NCBI RefSeq assembly: GCF_000758685.1 | Contig: NZ_CP009286.1 | Coordinates: forward strand, 2,262,501 to 2,326,500 | Source: Paenibacillus stellifer | Lineage (GTDB): Bacteria; Bacillota; Bacilli; Paenibacillales; Paenibacillaceae | Direction: 5' to 3' | Length of the DNA stretch: 64,000 bases | Part shown: piece by piece, positions 35,989-45,228 of the stretch | How the letters are laid out: each line of letters begins with the position of its first letter | How positions within the stretch are numbered: the stretch's first letter is position 1 | Notes under the pieces: model-generated | What the model was told of the DNA's origin: nothing | What the model saw: only the letters and a program-made list of their open reading frames with translations | Database searches by the model: none | Position numbers and translations under genes: made by a program

Positions 35989-36291
35989 ATGAATGTTAAA
36001 ATTACCCGCAATGCGGCTAAAGTGATAAAGAAACAGATGGATCTCGAAGAGAACAAGGATTTGAAGCTCCGTGTGCTGATTACGCACGCCCATGGCGATC
36101 ATGCCCATTATGGCCTGGATTTGGACACGCCCAAAGAGAACGACGAAGTGATCCCTACGGACAAGGACATCGACGTCATCATCGAGAAGAACCAGCCGCT
36201 GCTGGATGGAGTCAAGATCGATTATCTGTACTTCCCGCAGGAAGGCTTCGTCATTACGAATCCTTCGCAGGGTAATCACGGCGATCACTAA
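35989..36291 (+). CDS. HesB/IscA-fold protein without the cluster cysteines
   Basis: A 100-residue protein with the IscA-type fold: MNVKITRNAAKVIKKQM at the front, PLLDGVKIDYL and GFVITNPSQG near the end are the family landmarks. IscA proteins bind iron-sulfur clusters with one Cys in a GCSG loop and a C-terminal C-G-C. Here there is no Cys at all; the loop is THAHGDHAHYGL and the end is NHGDH. His-rich replacements at both places suggest binding of another metal or another job. ATG at 35989 follows CAGGAGATGG. Confidence 0.83.
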   Translation: MNVKITRNAAKVIKKQMDLEENKDLKLRVLITHAHGDHAHYGLDLDTPKENDEVIPTDKDIDVIIEKNQPLLDGVKIDYLYFPQEGFVITNPSQGNHGDH

Positions 36292-36344
36292 TTCCAGTCT
36301 TCGCCGCTGCCGAGATCGTCCGACCGTCATAGAAAGGAATTACA

Positions 36345-36584
36345 ATGGCTAACGATATCCGCATCTGCGACAAATGCAATTATATGAGCATCAAGAGTGT
36401 AGTCCCCAAGCTCCGCAAAATGGCTCCGGACGCCGAGATCCAAATCGGCTGCAAGTCTTATTGCGGTCCCTGCGGCAAGCGTGCATTCATCTACATCAAC
36501 GGGCGCTATATCAGCGCACCGACTGAGGATGAAGTTCTGAAGAAAGTGGAGCCGTTCATCAAGCAGCCCGCTGTGAAGAATTAA
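36345..36584 (+). CDS. DUF1450 family (YuzB-like) protein
   Basis: A 79-residue protein. ICDKCNYMS near the front and IGCKSYCGPCGKRAF in the middle form the Cys pattern of the DUF1450 family; four or five Cys could bind metal or a cluster. It lies 53 bases behind the IscA-fold gene, perhaps in one transcript. AAAGGAATT precedes the ATG. Function unknown. Confidence 0.86.
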   Translation: MANDIRICDKCNYMSIKSVVPKLRKMAPDAEIQIGCKSYCGPCGKRAFIYINGRYISAPTEDEVLKKVEPFIKQPAVKN

Positions 36585-36623
36585 GATTGTAAGGCAAATT
36601 CAGGTTTCTGACTGGCCCAATTC

Positions 36624-36666
36624 CGGCCGTTACCTGCGGTATAGATTCCGCGGTGACGGCCGTTTT
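36624..36666 (+). terminator. Terminator after the DUF1450 gene
   Basis: CGGCCGTTACCTGCGG pairs with CCGCGGTGACGGCCG with mismatches and is followed by TTTT. Confidence 0.75.
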
Positions 36667-36822
36667 GCATATATTCGCTGTCAGGCCGCCGCCGGAATGA
36701 GGAGGTAATGCAAGAAATGACTTGCGGTACCCGTGTTTCGGGTAATCATAGGAACATGGTATAATGTCGGTGCTGACCATGCGTTCGGGTGCGCATCGTA
36801 TACATAGAAGGAGGGACCCTAC

Positions 36823-37647
36823 ATGAAAGGTTTAACGGATACGATCCTGCTGAATAATGGCGTGGCTATGCCCCGCTTTGGACTTGGAACCTATAAGGCG
36901 TCGGGCGATGAAGTGGAACGTGCGGTTGAGGCCGCGCTGGAAATAGGTTATCGAAGCATTGATACGGCATCCCTGTACGGAAATGAAACTCAGGTCGGAC
37001 GGGCAGTCCGGAGTTCGGGCATCCACAGAGACGAGCTGTTCATCACGACGAAGGTCTGGAACGAAGATCAGGGCTATGACAAGACACTGACTGCTTTTGA
37101 ACGAAGCCGGGCGGCGCTTGGTCTGGAAGTGGTCGATCTGTATATGATCCACTGGCCTGGCGTAACGAAATACAAGGACACCTGGCGTGCGCTGGAGCGG
37201 CTGCTTCAAGAAGGCAGTGTTCGGGCGATCGGTGTCAGCAACTTTCAGATTCATCATCTGGAGGCGCTCATGCAGGTAAGCGATACAGTTCCCGCTGTCA
37301 ATCAGGTCGAACTGCATCCCCGCCTCAGACAGCGCCAGCTGCATGATTTCTGCCTGCTCAACAATATCCAGATTGAGGCATGGTCTCCGCTGATGCGAGG
37401 GGGGCTGGAGGAACTGGTCGAGCTTAAGCCGATCGCGGACAAATACGGCAAATCCCCGGCTCAGGTCATTCTGCGCTGGCAGCTGCAATCCGATATTGTG
37501 ACGATTCCCAAATCCGTCACTCCTTCCCGGATCAAGGAGAACAGCGAAATCTTTGATTTTGAGCTGCTTCCCGAAGAAATAGAGATCCTTGATTCCATGG
37601 ACAAGGGAATCCGCACCGGTACCCATCCGGACGACCTGCTGTTCTAG
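36823..37647 (+). CDS. Aldo/keto reductase
   Basis: A 274-residue NADPH-dependent reductase of the aldo/keto family. The catalytic tetrad is visible: Asp and Tyr in DTASLYGNE (~residues 47-55), Lys in TTKVWN and His in YMIHWPG. GVSNF and PKSVTPSRIKEN are the cofactor-binding landmarks. Closest in layout to B. subtilis YtbE/YvgN. AGGAGGG precedes the ATG. Its end faces the end of the next gene, with a two-way hairpin between them. Confidence 0.94.
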   Translation: MKGLTDTILLNNGVAMPRFGLGTYKASGDEVERAVEAALEIGYRSIDTASLYGNETQVGRAVRSSGIHRDELFITTKVWNEDQGYDKTLTAFERSRAALGLEVVDLYMIHWPGVTKYKDTWRALERLLQEGSVRAIGVSNFQIHHLEALMQVSDTVPAVNQVELHPRLRQRQLHDFCLLNNIQIEAWSPLMRGGLEELVELKPIADKYGKSPAQVILRWQLQSDIVTIPKSVTPSRIKENSEIFDFELLPEEIEILDSMDKGIRTGTHPDDLLF

Positions 37648-37728
37648 GATTGCAGCGCGGACCCCGCTCCATCCGGTTCAAGGGACATGTCCGATTTTCG
37701 CGAACATACCCGATACTCGCTAACATTA

Positions 37729-37763
37729 AACAGGCAGACCGCGCTGAATGCGGTCTGCCTGTT
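37729..37763. terminator. Bidirectional terminator
   Basis: AACAGGCAGACCGC and GCGGTCTGCCTGTT pair perfectly over seven bases between two convergent genes. Confidence 0.85.
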
Positions 37764-37780
37764 ACTTTGCGGGAGAAATG

Positions 37781-38983
37781 CTATAGTCCTTTTCTCCCGG
37801 GGCTTATCGTGCTGAAGCGGGCGGGCAAGGCTGAACTTTGCGCTGTTCCTTTTTCCCTGGGAGGCAGCGGGCCGAGATACTGATATAACTGGCATTCGAT
37901 CCGGCCGTTATACAGCTTCCGCCGCTTGTCCGCCTTCCGTCCGAAGTAATGCTCGAACTGCTTGGCCGGACTCAGTGCGAAGAAGGACCAGGTCGGCAGC
38001 TGGGCCATCATCATGCCGAACTGCCGGATCAGCTTCTCGACCTCTTCCTTGTCGCTGAGCCGCTCGCCGTAAGGCGGATTCGTAATGATGCAGCCGTATT
38101 CACCTTCCGGCTTCGCCTTGGCGGCCGGCAGGACGGAGAAAGCGATCTCGCCGGACAGGCCCGCGCTCTTGGCGGCGGCCCTGGCGACTTCGATCGCCTT
38201 CGGATCGATGTCGCTGCCCGCAAGCTGCAGTGGAAGATCGTCCTTCACGGCGTCGAAGGCCTCTTCCCGGGCCTGTGTCCAGGCTTCCTCCGGGATGGCG
38301 GGCCAATGCTCGGACGGGAACGACCGCCGCAGGCCCGGCGCGATATTCCAGGCCATCATGGCGGCCTCGATCAGGAACGTCCCCGAGCCGCAGCAGGGGT
38401 CGTAGAGGGGGCGGCTGCCATTCCAGCGGCTCAGCTGCAGCATGGCTGCGGCCATTGTCTCCTTCAACGGAGCCTCGGTAACGAGCTTGCGGTAGCCCCG
38501 CTTGTGCAGCGCGGGTCCCGTCGTGTCCAGCGTGATCAGTGCGATATCGTTCAGCAGCGTCATTTCAATAACATAACGAGGACCGTTCTCGGGGAACCAA
38601 TCGGTGTGGTACTTCATCTTTAGCTTCTCGACAACGGCTTTCTTCACGATGCCTTGCGCGGCGGGAACGCTGGTGAGCTTGGATTTATGCGAACGTCCCT
38701 CCACGGGGAATTCGCCGTGTTCCGGAATCCAGTCCTGCCAAGGCAGTGCCTTGACACCCTCGAACAGTTCGTCGAAGGTAGCGGCCGCAAATTGGCCCAT
38801 CTTGACCAGCACCCGGTCCGAGGTGCGCAGCCACAGATTGCAGCGGCAAATATCGATATAATCCCCGCTAAAGAGGACACGGCCGTTCTCGGTGACCGTC
38901 TCGTAGCCAAGCTCGTTCAGTTCGCGGGCGACAACAGCCTCCAGACCCATCGGGGCGGTGGCGATCAACTGCAGTTTGCTCAA
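37781..38983 (-). CDS. RlmL/YpsC-type 23S rRNA guanine-N2 methyltransferase
   Basis: A 400-residue RNA methyltransferase. An N-terminal ferredoxin-like/THUMP part (LIATAPMGLEAVVARELNELGY, then VEGRSHKSKLTSVPAAQGIVKKAV) is followed by the catalytic domain with LYDPCCGSGTFLIEAAM and the N-P-P-Y motif in ITNPPYGERL. This matches YpsC of Bacillus and the first half of E. coli RlmL, which methylates guanine 2445 of 23S rRNA. The start is TTG with GGAGTTGAG upstream. No RNase P RNA is seen in the ~280 bases behind the start, although it neighbours ypsC in B. subtilis. Confidence 0.9.
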   Translation of the reverse strand: MSKLQLIATAPMGLEAVVARELNELGYETVTENGRVLFSGDYIDICRCNLWLRTSDRVLVKMGQFAAATFDELFEGVKALPWQDWIPEHGEFPVEGRSHKSKLTSVPAAQGIVKKAVVEKLKMKYHTDWFPENGPRYVIEMTLLNDIALITLDTTGPALHKRGYRKLVTEAPLKETMAAAMLQLSRWNGSRPLYDPCCGSGTFLIEAAMMAWNIAPGLRRSFPSEHWPAIPEEAWTQAREEAFDAVKDDLPLQLAGSDIDPKAIEVARAAAKSAGLSGEIAFSVLPAAKAKPEGEYGCIITNPPYGERLSDKEEVEKLIRQFGMMMAQLPTWSFFALSPAKQFEHYFGRKADKRRKLYNGRIECQLYQYLGPLPPREKGTAQSSALPARFSTISPGRKGL

Positions 38984-39262
38984 AAGAATCTCAACTCCAT
39001 TGCTTGTGAATAGTTGGTTAATGCCTTTACAATTTAAAAGTAATCATGGGCCGGCGATTTCCGGCGTTTCCGTCAATTTCCGGCTCTCTTAGTATAGGCG
39101 AAGGCAAGGGACATCACAACGTTCATTAAATGAAGCAGGTCGAATGTGACGGAATGTGGCGAGATGGAAATCAGAGCACCGCGCCGAGAGCTGTGTGCGC
39201 TTATGAACAAGGCGGAACATCGAGCCATGCATACAAACCGTAATTAAAGGAGAAGACGCATC

Positions 39263-39910
39263 ATGCTGAATCAGGATGAATATCAAAGACAGGAGCATTA
39301 CAGCGAGCAGCTGTATGAGGAGGATGAGCTGCTGCTTAAGGTCAAGGAAGCGATTCGGGAGAGCGGAATGCCGGAGGTGTCCGTGGCGCCGGGCTACGGC
39401 CGGCTGCTGAGCATGCTCGTTGCGCTCTCCCGCGCGGAGGCGGTTCTTGAAATCGGAGCGCTGGGCGGATACAGCGGAATCTGTCTGGCTCGTGGGCTGT
39501 CATCAGCCGGAACACTGACTACTCTTGAGCTGAAGACGGAATATGCGGAGATGGCGTACCGGCATCTCAAGCTAGCCGGCTTCGGGGATAAGGTGGAGTA
39601 CCGTGTCGGGCCGGCCATGGAGAGCCTGGCCGAACTGGAGCGGGAAGGCCGGACCTTCGATTTCTTCTTCATCGATGCCGACAAGGAGAACTATCCAAAT
39701 TACCTGGAATACGCCATCAGACTGGCCCGCCCCGGAGCGGTGATCGCGGGTGACAATGTGTTTCTGCGGGGACGTACGCTGAATCCCGAGAAGAACGGGC
39801 CGGCCGTGCAGGCGATGAGACGCTTTAATGAAACCATCGCCGGCGACAGCCGTCTGACCAGCACGATGCTGCCCGCTTATGACGGGCTTGTTCTGGCTGT
39901 CGTGAAATAG
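39263..39910 (+). CDS. O-methyltransferase (YrrM/TrmR-like)
   Basis: A 215-residue class I methyltransferase of the methyltransferase-3 family. VAPGYGRLLSMLVALSRAEAVLEIGALGGYSGICLARGL spans the SAM-binding entry, LTTLELKTEYAEMA the acidic loop, and FIDADKENYPNYLE plus GDNVFLRG the metal-binding motifs (Asp, Asp-Asn). TrmR of B. subtilis in this family methylates 5-hydroxyuridine in tRNA; small catechols are the other option. AAAGGAG precedes the ATG. Confidence 0.9.
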   Translation: MLNQDEYQRQEHYSEQLYEEDELLLKVKEAIRESGMPEVSVAPGYGRLLSMLVALSRAEAVLEIGALGGYSGICLARGLSSAGTLTTLELKTEYAEMAYRHLKLAGFGDKVEYRVGPAMESLAELEREGRTFDFFFIDADKENYPNYLEYAIRLARPGAVIAGDNVFLRGRTLNPEKNGPAVQAMRRFNETIAGDSRLTSTMLPAYDGLVLAVVK

Positions 39911-40005
39911 CGGCAGCACGAAGGAAGCGCATGGCCCGGCAGTCTTTTCTTGCTGGATAGCAGCCCGGTCAAGCGTCAAGTCAAATTTTACAGGAGATAT
40001 CCTAC

Positions 40006-40029
40006 AGCCCCGTTTAGACGAACGGGGCT
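40006..40029. terminator. Bidirectional terminator
   Basis: AGCCCCGTT and AACGGGGCT pair over six bases between two convergent genes. Confidence 0.8.
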
Positions 40030-40046
40030 TGTTCCGTCTTGCCTTT

Positions 40047-41273
40047 TTAACGGAACAGACGAAGCGGTGTGGCATCATACAATTTGAACCGGACCCAGAC
40101 GGTGTTGATCAGCAGCATTGCGCCGGATACGATGAACAGCCCCTCGATTCCGATATATCCGGCCAGAAAGCCGCCGATCAGGGAGCCGGTCATGTTGCCA
40201 AGCGCCAGCGTGCTGCTGTTGAACCCGAAGGCCCGGCTCTCCTTGCCGTCCGGGGTATAGGAGCGGATCAGCGCATTGACGCTCGGGAGCAGTCCGCCCA
40301 TGAACACCCCCATCAGGAAGCGCACGAGAATCAGCTGCCAGACGGTTCCGACGAAAGCCTGGGGGATCAGGAACAGAGAAGCTCCGATCAGGGCATAGGT
40401 CAGTATCCGGTGAGCGCCGACCCTGTCGCTGAGCTTGCCGAGCACCGGTGAGGCGATCATATTCGATATCCCCGTTACCGCGCTGACGACCCCGGCCCAG
40501 AATGCAATATTGACGGCCGTTCCGTGCAGCTTCTCCACATAGAGCGGAAGCAGGGCCATCGGGCTGATCATGGCAAATTGAATCAGGAAGGTCACGGTAA
40601 ACAGGGCCGGAAGCTGGGGCACTTTCACGAGATCCTTAAGCCCATCCATGGTGGATACCTGCGGCTTGTGCGCAGCCTCCTCACGGTCGAAATTCTCCCG
40701 CACGAGAAAGAGCGCAAGCAGGGAGGCTAAGAAGAGCAGCGCGCCAATGACATAGAAAATCGGACGGAAGCCGATCCAGTCCGCCAGCGCTCCTCCGATC
40801 AGCGGTCCGAGAATCGTTCCGGCTACGGAGCCCGACTGCATCAGTCCCATGGCGAAGCCCATGCGCTTCTTCGGCGTCGTTCCGGAGACCAGCGAGATGG
40901 AGGCGGGGTTAAAGCCCGAAATCGTACCGTTGAGAAGCCGGAGTAGCAGAAGCTGCCAAGGCGTCTGGGCGAAGCCCATGAGCGTGATGACGATAGCCAT
41001 GCCGAAGCCGGAGCGGAGCAGCATGATTTTGCGGCCGTATTTGTCCGATAGGGAGCCCCAAAGCGGCTGGAACAGGAAGGATGTCATAAAATTGGCCGAA
41101 AAAATAATCCCCGCCCAGACACCGACCGCATCTCCCGTCACACCCAGATCCTGCGCCAGATACAAGGACAGGAACGGGGTAATCATCGTCATGCCGGCGT
41201 TGACCAGAAATTGCCCGAACCAAAGCACATAGAGATTGATCTGCCAGGTTTCCCATGATTTGCGTTTGTTCAA
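40047..41273 (-). CDS. MFS multidrug-type transporter
   Basis: A 408-residue 12-helix major facilitator. PLWGSLSDKYGRKIMLL is motif A (~residues 65-80), GLMQSGSVAGTILGPLIGG is motif C of drug antiporters, and GKLSDRVGAHR begins the second half. It resembles the TetA/YtbD-like drug:proton group. I prefer the TTG at 41273 because GGAAGTGA lies about ten bases upstream; a TTG at 41297 lies ahead of the ribosome binding site. Substrate unknown. Confidence 0.86.
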   Translation of the reverse strand: MNKRKSWETWQINLYVLWFGQFLVNAGMTMITPFLSLYLAQDLGVTGDAVGVWAGIIFSANFMTSFLFQPLWGSLSDKYGRKIMLLRSGFGMAIVITLMGFAQTPWQLLLLRLLNGTISGFNPASISLVSGTTPKKRMGFAMGLMQSGSVAGTILGPLIGGALADWIGFRPIFYVIGALLFLASLLALFLVRENFDREEAAHKPQVSTMDGLKDLVKVPQLPALFTVTFLIQFAMISPMALLPLYVEKLHGTAVNIAFWAGVVSAVTGISNMIASPVLGKLSDRVGAHRILTYALIGASLFLIPQAFVGTVWQLILVRFLMGVFMGGLLPSVNALIRSYTPDGKESRAFGFNSSTLALGNMTGSLIGGFLAGYIGIEGLFIVSGAMLLINTVWVRFKLYDATPLRLFR

Positions 41274-41483
41274 TGTGCTTGTTTCACTTCCTTTCAAAAT
41301 TCAAAGAGTTCACGAAGGCGACATTCCCATAGTATACCATAGTTTGACATGGAACCTGCGAAAGCCCCCGGTTAATGTCATGGTTTTGTCATGGCTTGTC
41401 AGGTGTGACTATTGTTACAGCCTTTGAAAAAGGGCATAATATACTTTGAGAAAATTTTTACTAAATCATATGGAGATTCGATT

Positions 41484-42539
41484 ATGACCTATAACGATAC
41501 TTTTATCCGCGCCTGCAAGAAGCAGGAGACGGACTATGTCCCCGTATGGTACATGCGGCAGGCGGGCCGCTACGACCCGGAATACCGCAAGATCAAAGAG
41601 AAATACTCGCTTCTTGAAATATGCCGCCAGCCCGAGCTTGCAGCAAGGGTCACCTTGATGCCGGTTCACAAGTTGGGTGTAGATGCCGCGATTCTGTACT
41701 CGGACATCATGAATCCGGTCGCGTCCCTCGGCGTGAAGTTCGATATTGTCAAAAATACCGGACCGGTCATCGAGCAGCCGATCCGCAGCGCGGCGGACGT
41801 GGAACGGCTCAAGCCGATTGATGTCGAGGGCGATCTCGGCCATATTCTGGAGACGATCCGGATTCTGGACCGGGAGCTGGATGTTCCGCTGATCACGTTC
41901 GCCGGCGCTCCTTTTACAATCGCCAGCTATCTGATCGAAGGACGGCCGTCCAAGAGCTATTTCCGGACCAAAGAGCTGATGTATACACAGCCCAAGGTGT
42001 GGCATATGCTGATGGACAAGCTCGGCGATATGGTGATCGCTTACCTGAAGGCTCACATCGCCAATGGGGGCAAAGCCTTCCAGTTGTTCGACAGCTGGGT
42101 CGGAGCGCTTGCGCCGCAGGATTTCGAAACATTTGTGCTGCCGACGATCACCCGTATTTTTGCCGAATTGAGTCATTTGGATGTACCGAAGATTTATTTC
42201 CCCGGCGTCAGTTCCGGCGAGCTTCTGCCGGCGCTTAGCGGGCTTCAGGCTGATGTGATCGGCCTGGACTGGCGGGTATCCCTGACGGAAGGGCGCCGCA
42301 GAACGGGCGGCGGATTCGCCGTGCAGGGCAATCTGGACCCGTACATTCTTACCGCGCCGATGGACCTGATCAAGGAGCGTGCGAAGGCGCTGATCGACGA
42401 GGGGATTACCGAACCGGGCTATATTTTCAATCTGGGACATGGGCTGTTCCCCGAGGCTTCGCTGGACGTTCTTCGGGAGCTGACGGATTATATCCATGAA
42501 TATTCGCGGGCCGCGCTGGCCGGACGTGCTCCCCTATAA
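41484..42539 (+). CDS. hemE: Uroporphyrinogen decarboxylase
   Basis: A 351-residue enzyme that removes four carboxyl groups from uroporphyrinogen III to give coproporphyrinogen III. PVWYMRQAGRYDPEYR (~residues 21-36) is the family's first signature, with the catalytic Arg. YSDIMNPVASLGV holds the catalytic Asp, and GFAVQGNLDP and FNLGHGLFPEAS complete it. ATG at 41484 follows TGGAGA. It opens a hemE-hemH-hemY operon typical of Bacillales. Confidence 0.97.
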   Translation: MTYNDTFIRACKKQETDYVPVWYMRQAGRYDPEYRKIKEKYSLLEICRQPELAARVTLMPVHKLGVDAAILYSDIMNPVASLGVKFDIVKNTGPVIEQPIRSAADVERLKPIDVEGDLGHILETIRILDRELDVPLITFAGAPFTIASYLIEGRPSKSYFRTKELMYTQPKVWHMLMDKLGDMVIAYLKAHIANGGKAFQLFDSWVGALAPQDFETFVLPTITRIFAELSHLDVPKIYFPGVSSGELLPALSGLQADVIGLDWRVSLTEGRRRTGGGFAVQGNLDPYILTAPMDLIKERAKALIDEGITEPGYIFNLGHGLFPEASLDVLRELTDYIHEYSRAALAGRAPL

Positions 42540-42609
42540 CCGGTTCGGACCGGGCTGACTGCTGAAAAGAATACTGCTGATATACAAAAATTGCATGAGG
42601 TGATTCAAG

Positions 42610-43566
42610 GTGACAACCCAAATCGGCGTTCTCGTGATGTCCTATGGCACTCCAGAAAGTCTGGACGGTGTCGAAGCCTACTATACGCATATCCGGCGGG
42701 GCAACCCGCCTTCGCCCGAGCAGCTTAAGGAATTGAAGGACCGGTACGAAGCCATTGTCGGCGGCGTGTTTCCGCTGAGGGAGAACACGGACCGCCAGGT
42801 GGAGGCGCTCCAGGAAGCGCTGAATAAGGATAACAGGGACCCTGAAGTGGAGTATGTCTGCTTCCAGGGGCTTAAGCATGCCCATCCATTTATCGAGGAC
42901 GGCGTTCAAGCCATGGCGGATCAGGGCATTACGCGGTCGGTGGGAGTCGTGCTCGCGCCGCATTATTCAGCCATGAGCGTCGGCGGCTACATCAAGCGCG
43001 CCAAGGAGAAGGCGGAGAGTATGGGTATTGAGATGGCTTTTGTCGAAAGCTATCATCTCCACCCGAAGCTGATCGAGGTGCTCGCCAATCGCCTCTCCCG
43101 GCGTCTGGACGAGTTCGAGGAAGCAGGAGCGAATCGTGATGAGGTCCGGGTGCTGTTCAGCGCGCACAGCCTTCCGGAGCGGATTCTTGCCACGGGCGAT
43201 CCGTACCGCGACCAGCTGCTGGAGACGTCGCAGGCAATTGCGGACAAGACAGGTGTGAAGAGCTGGCAGTTCACCTGGCAGAGCGCAGGCAGAACGGCCG
43301 AGCCGTGGCTCGGGCCGGATATTCTCGACACACTTCGCGAGCTGAGCAAGGAACAGGTCAAATACGTGCTCTCCGCGCCCATCGGCTTCGTATCCGATCA
43401 TCTGGAGGTGCTGTACGACCTCGATATCGAGGCGCAGAACATTGCAGCTGAGCTCGACATGCGGCTGATGCGCATCGAGTCGCTGAACAGCGATCCGGGC
43501 TATATGGAAGTTCTGAGCGATGTTGTCAGAAGCAAGGCGGATCAATGGAAGGCGGACCGTTCATGA
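42610..43566 (+). CDS. hemH: Coproporphyrin ferrochelatase
   Basis: A 318-residue ferrochelatase that inserts iron into coproporphyrin III in Gram-positives. GVLVMSYGTPESLDGVEAYYTHIRRG is the N-terminal signature, VLFSAHSLPERI carries the catalytic His (~residue 183) and APIGFVSDHLEVLYDLD the Glu and the second conserved site. The start is GTG after TGAGGTGA. Its stop overlaps the hemY start as ATGA, so translation is coupled. Confidence 0.96.
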   Translation: MTTQIGVLVMSYGTPESLDGVEAYYTHIRRGNPPSPEQLKELKDRYEAIVGGVFPLRENTDRQVEALQEALNKDNRDPEVEYVCFQGLKHAHPFIEDGVQAMADQGITRSVGVVLAPHYSAMSVGGYIKRAKEKAESMGIEMAFVESYHLHPKLIEVLANRLSRRLDEFEEAGANRDEVRVLFSAHSLPERILATGDPYRDQLLETSQAIADKTGVKSWQFTWQSAGRTAEPWLGPDILDTLRELSKEQVKYVLSAPIGFVSDHLEVLYDLDIEAQNIAAELDMRLMRIESLNSDPGYMEVLSDVVRSKADQWKADRS

Positions 43567-45011
43567 GCGGGGGAAAGAGCCGCAAGGTCGTGATCATAGG
43601 AGGCGGACTCAGCGGACTTAGCGCCGCCTTCTATGTCCGCAAGTTCTACAAGGAGGCCGGCGTACAGCCGGTCATCACGATTCTGGAGAAGGAGCGGACG
43701 CTCGGAGGCAAGATCGAGACTCTGCACAAAGAGGGCTTCGTCATCGAGAAAGGGCCGGACTCCTATCTGGCCCGCAAGTCGGAAATGACCGACCTCGCCA
43801 AAGAGCTGGAGCTCGACCATGATCTGGTCACGACGAATCCGAACGCGAAAAAGACCTATATCCTGCAGCGGGGCAAGCTGCACCCGATGCCGGCCGGGCT
43901 TGTTCTCGGCATTCCGACGGAGCTTCGGCCGTTCCTGTCCAGCGGACTGGTCTCCTTCTCCGGTAAAATGCGGGCCTTGATGGATTACGTGCTTCCGGCC
44001 CGCAGATCGGAGGAGGATGAATCGCTGGGCGACCTCATTGAGCGGCGGCTTGGCACGGAAGTGCTGGAGAACATGACGGAGCCGCTTCTTGCGGGCATCT
44101 ATGCCGGTGACATGCGCAAGATCAGCCTGCAGTCCACCTTTCCGCAGTTCGGCGAGATCGAGCGGCAGTACGGCAGTCTGATCCGCGGCATGAGAACGGG
44201 CAGAAAGCCGCAGGAGACGCATACCGGCACGAAGAAAAGCGCGTTTCTGACGTTCCGCCAGGGTCTGCAGAGCCTGGTCCACGCTTTGATCCACGAGCTG
44301 CATGATGTGGACTTAAGGACGCAGGCGCCTGTATTTGCGATCCATGACCGGGTGGCCGAAACCGCCGTCTACGCTCCGGGCAGCGAAGCCCGTTCGCGTT
44401 ATGAGGTAGAGCTGGAAGGCGGAGAGCTTCTGTCTGCCGACGAGATCTACATAACGGTGCCGAACTTCGCAGCGGCGGAGCTGCTTCGCCCGCATGTCAA
44501 TGTGGCGGCGCTCGAAGCCGTCAATTATGTGTCGGTTGCCAATGTAGTGATGGCATTCTCCGGCAAGGAGATGGACGGCAACTTCGATGGCTCGGGCTTC
44601 CTAGTTCCCCGAAAGGAGAACCGGAACATTACGGCCTGTACATGGACTTCGGCCAAATGGCTGCACACAAGCCCCGAAGGCAATGTGCTGCTCCGCTGCT
44701 ATGTCGGCCGGTCGGGGGACGAGCAGAATGCGATGCTGCCGGATGAGGCGCTCGAGGAGCTCGTCCGCAAGGATCTGCGCGAGGTGATGGGCGTTACGGC
44801 GAAGCCGCTGTTCACGGAAATCACGCGGCTGCCGAAGTCGATGCCGCAGTATCCGGTCGGACATCCGGGGAACATCGCCGGGCTGCGGCAGGATCTGGCT
44901 GCCCTGCTGCCGGGCGTGCATGTGTTCGGAGCCGGCTATGACGGCATCGGCATGCCGGACTGCATCAAATATGCCAAGCTGACGGCGAAGGCGGCGGCGG
45001 AGAATCTGTGA
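43563..45011 (+). CDS. hemY: Coproporphyrinogen III oxidase (HemY/CgoX)
   Basis: A 482-residue FAD oxidase that turns coproporphyrinogen III into coproporphyrin III with oxygen. KVVIIGGGLSGLSAAFYV near the front is the FAD dinucleotide motif, KGPDSYLARK follows, and the C-terminus has VFGAGYDGIGMPDCI, the second FAD contact. The start is the ATG overlapping the hemH stop; an ATG 18 bases earlier is possible. With hemE and hemH it gives the middle of the coproporphyrin route; the last enzyme, HemQ, is not in the window. Confidence 0.95.
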   Translation: MSGGKSRKVVIIGGGLSGLSAAFYVRKFYKEAGVQPVITILEKERTLGGKIETLHKEGFVIEKGPDSYLARKSEMTDLAKELELDHDLVTTNPNAKKTYILQRGKLHPMPAGLVLGIPTELRPFLSSGLVSFSGKMRALMDYVLPARRSEEDESLGDLIERRLGTEVLENMTEPLLAGIYAGDMRKISLQSTFPQFGEIERQYGSLIRGMRTGRKPQETHTGTKKSAFLTFRQGLQSLVHALIHELHDVDLRTQAPVFAIHDRVAETAVYAPGSEARSRYEVELEGGELLSADEIYITVPNFAAAELLRPHVNVAALEAVNYVSVANVVMAFSGKEMDGNFDGSGFLVPRKENRNITACTWTSAKWLHTSPEGNVLLRCYVGRSGDEQNAMLPDEALEELVRKDLREVMGVTAKPLFTEITRLPKSMPQYPVGHPGNIAGLRQDLAALLPGVHVFGAGYDGIGMPDCIKYAKLTAKAAAENL

Positions 45012-45114
45012 AGTGAGTCTGAACGGCTGCCTTAAGGCCGCACTATGTCTGTGAATCTATCAAACTCTCATTAGAGTTCGTCATATGCTGTACCTTTGTG
45101 AAGTTACCTGTATG

Positions 45115-45148
45115 AAGAGCCGGCCCGGCTGAACGGGCCGGCTCTTTG
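45115..45148 (+). terminator. Terminator of the hemEHY operon
   Basis: AAGAGCCGGCCCG and CGGGCCGGCTCTT pair over six bases, followed by T and GCC. Confidence 0.85.
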
Positions 45149-45228
45149 CCATGCCCGGGCGGGGGATTCTACTTAATAGATTGTGATATAATGGAACGAG
45201 TTTAGCAGGAAAAGGAGCTCTAATTATT

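Noticed and set aside
38984..39262. RNase P RNA, expected beside ypsC-like genes
   Set aside because: The space is only ~280 bases and lacks the conserved GAGGAAAGTCC-type core.
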